Positions 61,212-64,000 of a stretch of 64,000 bases of DNA are shown here, piece after piece (positions within the stretch are counted from its first letter, which is position 1; every line of letters starts with the position of its first letter). This stretch comes from Ceratodon purpureus (taxonomy: Eukaryota > Streptophyta > Bryopsida > Pseudoditrichales > Ditrichaceae). The DNA is taken from contig CM026427.1 of assembly GCA_014871385.1 (NCBI GenBank), positions 12,648,430 to 12,712,429 of the forward strand, in the 5' to 3' direction. The notes below the pieces were generated by a model. It ran no database searches and had not been told where the DNA came from. It saw only the letters and a program-made list of their open reading frames with translations. The translations under genes were made by a program, and so were the position numbers.

Positions 61212-61817
61212 CTTAGGGCTGAATTACACCTAGGGGCCGGGCCAATTCAGCCCCTTTGAGGGCTGAAATCCTCAATCGTCATTGGCCGAGAGCCCAAAAT
61301 CAGCCCGAACCTCCTTACACCTAGTCCTTAGGCCAATTTGGTGGCAGAATTTTTTAATCAAGAAATGCAAGTTCTGACATGGCCCGAGCTCGGTGAATTG
61401 GGTGCACTGAGAATGGAAGGCCAACTCATGGCCTCGGGGCCAATGTCAGATTTTAATTAAAAAAATATTTCATAATAAGAAATCCTTTATCCTCAACCAA
61501 TCACAGTGATTCCCAAAGCCGCAGGGGAATGAGCCCACCACCTCGTTGCTATGAGGAAGGAGCCTATGACATTCTCATCCACCACATCCTTCTTTGCTCC
61601 TTCATATCCACCATTAATAATTCATTGTTTTTCTAGTTTTATTGGATCGGCCCGGCTTCTTGGCCCAAAGGCCATTACATTAGGGAAAATCGGCCCTTGT
61701 TCTAATCTTATTATAATGGGGATTTGAGGCCGGCCCCAACCCAAAAATGGGTTGAAATTTCAAGCAATTGGCCCCAAGAAAACTTGGCCCAGCCCCTAGG
61801 TGTAAGTCGGCCCTTAG
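61212..61817. mobile_element. TIR element, non-autonomous (606 bp)
   Basis: Inverted ends CTTAGGGCTGAATTACACC, TAGGGGCCGGGCCAA at the left and the near-inverse TTGGCCCAGCCCCTA, GGTGTAAGTCGGCCCTTAG at the right. The interior is rich in GGCC blocks (GGCCGGCCCC, GGGCCAATG) and has no gene. No target duplication is obvious. Confidence 0.7.
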
Positions 61818-63540
61818 ATGTACAAGAGGTTGATAAATATTCAAAAATTCTTGAAATGGAAGGAAATCTAAAACTATGCCATTTACATTATATTCTTTTT
61901 TGGTGAATTCAATTTTTTATAAATGTTGATCCATATGAAGAATATAAAGATTGTTATTTTTTGTTAAGTACCAGAAAACAAAAAGAACAGACAAATAAAA
62001 TTTCTAATACATTCTATCAAATATTATAGTCACAAGAATCAATCGCACTCTTGCTACTTAAAATATGCTTTATCAAGTAGTATTACAGTATGTATAAGTT
62101 GGATGTTATTGATATTATTCAATGTCTAGCCTTATTTTATGAGTTTTGTGACGTATTAAAAAGTGGAATACTTGGCTTTGAATTTATTTTTCAAATTGTG
62201 GAATTTAGAATTGCTTGAGGACAATATGGCATAAGTTTAAAATAGATAAGGGCCATTATGAAAAGGCTACGTTGAGGCAATATCAAGGGGCCCTGTTATT
62301 TAGATTTACTTAAATGAGATAAAATAAAACATGAAGAATTGTTTTTAAGAATATCTAAAATATATTGTTTATTTTTTTAAAACTAAAAATGAAGAAAAAG
62401 AGAAGTCTTTAAGTAAAAGGTTGATGAAGTAGGGTGTTATTTATTACAAAGCCAAGGGTTGAGATAATCATAAACACTATTGTAAAACTTTGAATTGGTA
62501 GGAAAATGTCACTTTTATTATAATCAAATCATATAGAATCATCTACATAATTTCAAGTTAATGATTGATACAAACATGTACACAAGACTCTAGTTCACCA
62601 AAGCAATCTTTATTAGAAGTTCTAGACAATTAAAAATTTGAATAAGAAATCAACAGAGGACTATCATTTTTGTCTGCACTTGAATTCAAACCTGTGCTAC
62701 ATGGTTTAGAATTGTAAGTCTTACTGATCGTTTGCCATTTGATTCGTCTGTGTGCTGTGCAATTTTCTCTCCGAGATTTACACAACAAGGAGCCTCAGCA
62801 AATGAAATTTTGAGGTAGGGAAACATACTGTACCTTGAGTTACCGCCTTTGTCCGAAGGAGTTTTTAAAGCCAAGCCATACATAACACATTTACATAACA
62901 GGTTGCAATACAGAACACCTTGCTACACACAATACATTGGGAGACACAACACATTGGGACGCACAATATTCACATTGATACACGTAACACCTTACTGCAC
63001 ATAACACGTACTTTACAGAGGGAAGAGACGTCGAATGTAACGTCCCGACAGACTGTAGAATAAGGCACACGGACAGAGTGTGATTCATCACCATGCCGAC
63101 TCAGAAATACCACCAGCCCAGCACAGTCTGCATTTTTGCTGACAAGTTGATAAGACCGATTTGGTAAATCCTTGTCATTCCACAGCCGGCTCTTCGACGC
63201 AATTCACCATCGCCTGAGTCCTCAACGTCATGTGGACCAGCTTCAAGTGAATGGCGGCTATCTTATCAAATTCAATCTATTAAATACAGCACTTGCATAG
63301 TCACGACTCAGAGGAGTGAGAATTGCTGATGCAGGTCGGAGTGTGAAGTGATTCATGGACAGATTTCATGAACCCTGAGTTCCTAGCTCACGTCAAGTAG
63401 AAATTTCTAGACACGTCGTCACAGCGGTGGCAGGTCTCCCCTTAACCCGTATCAGAGGAAATGTCTGCAAGGGGCTAGAGCCGCCTACATGTGAGAAAAT
63501 TGGTAACATGTTACATGGTAACTACCGACCATTTCTGCAC
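61818..63540. other. No supported gene, with a short minisatellite
   Basis: AT-rich up to about 62650, then more balanced. A stretch at about 62920-63010 repeats CACAA(T/C)ACATTGGGA-like units three times on the plus strand. No gene or RNA is visible. Confidence 0.4.
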
Positions 63541-63544
63541 ACCA

Positions 63545-63550
63545 TATATA
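63545..63550 (+). promoter_or_regulatory. TATA box of the last gene
   Basis: TATATA in ACCATATATACTAAG, 211 bp before the ATG at 63756; transcription would start near 63575. A leader intron from 63650 (CCGCAG/GTTTTT) to 63719 (TTTTCAG) fits. Confidence 0.5.
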
Positions 63551-63755
63551 CTAAGCCCTGGTGACTCATTTCTATTTTACAAACGGCTCGTCTTGGGCTA
63601 GCAAGCTCGTTCGATTCATCTGTGCAGTACCATTCTTGAGCTTCCGCAGGTTTTTGTTGAAGATTTTTTCTCGTCTTATTCTTGGCTAACGACTAATATT
63701 GGTGTGTGTTAATTTTCAGAGTGTTTCAATCTGGAGCACCAGCAGCTTTCGCAAG

Positions 63756-64000
63756 ATGACAACGTCCACCCAAATCGCCAACGCCACCACCCAAACGGTT
63801 AGGGTCCAAGTTGGCAGCGCTCGATACGCTTCCGACGTGGCCACAATTGTGCCCGGTGGGAAGCACAGCGTCGCTGTGGATTTCAACGCCACATACCGCG
63901 AATACATCATCGGGATCGACGCCTCTGGGCTTGCGAAAATAGTCGTGAGCTCAGATGATCTTTGTGATAACAAGGGCATCACCATCAAGGAAGAAAACGG
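63756..64000 (+). CDS. Small soluble protein, 5' part only
   Basis: At least 81 codons to the window end, starting MTTSTQIANATTQTVRVQV. It has no signal peptide or membrane segment and the residue pattern suggests beta strands. I do not recognise the family with certainty; similar small proteins of unknown function occur in moss and liverwort genomes. A 5' leader intron and a TATA box stand before it. An antisense open frame of 90 codons at 63716-63988 is a shadow. Confidence 0.7.
   Translation, partial: MTTSTQIANATTQTVRVQVGSARYASDVATIVPGGKHSVAVDFNATYREYIIGIDASGLAKIVVSSDDLCDNKGITIKEEN

Overview
The window is nuclear DNA of a land plant, most likely a bryophyte. The evidence is an intact germin-like gene with three exons, a PGR5-like (PGRL1/PGRL2 family) gene, a TKL-like protein kinase and plant-type transposons. 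The species cannot be fixed from the sequence alone. Host genes are few; most of the window is AT-rich transposon sequence, much of it nested.

Layout. 1-270 is the end of a TIR transposon whose body lies left of the window (element A). 2835-5339 carries a germin-like gene, and an almost identical inverted copy lies at 55468-57972. 5608-14760 is an old, diverged inverted repeat (arms about 5608-8300 and 11720-14760). It contains three TTAA-flanked MITE-like elements and, between the arms, a relic of a SWIM-type transposase with its own transposon end (element C, end near 11034).

15065-50300 looks like one giant (35.2 kb) TIR transposon, element B. It is flanked by the 12-bp repeat TGGACCACAAAA and interrupts a smaller TIR element next to a kinase gene. 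Inside B, left to right: a purine-rich tract; minus-strand exons of a DNA-methyltransferase-like gene (16131-18787); a tandem array of about 22 units of 466 bp, each with four GCTGCGTGC/GCACGCAGC hairpins (19148-28963, finishing at 41439-41740); a 12,475-bp Ty3/Gypsy retrotransposon inside the last unit (28964-41438, identical 423-bp LTRs, TSD GCAGC); minus-strand exons with a ParB-like DGNHR motif (42009-45414); a short divergent promoter region; a two-exon SWIM zinc-finger transposase on the plus strand (46101-49723, one in-frame stop); a perfect 36-bp palindrome; and the right terminus.

The ParB-like and methyltransferase-like exons have compatible splice phases and may be one gene whose giant intron holds the array. 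A ParB-methyltransferase fusion is familiar from phages and bacteria, so a plant transposon carrying it next to a transposase and a hairpin array is the most interesting part of the window.

After B come the protein kinase (51031-52437, minus), the second germin-like gene (minus), an intronless PGRL-type gene (59424-60419, minus), a TIR element at 61212-61817, and the start of a small gene truncated by the window end (from 63756, plus). The remaining stretches show no gene I can support.
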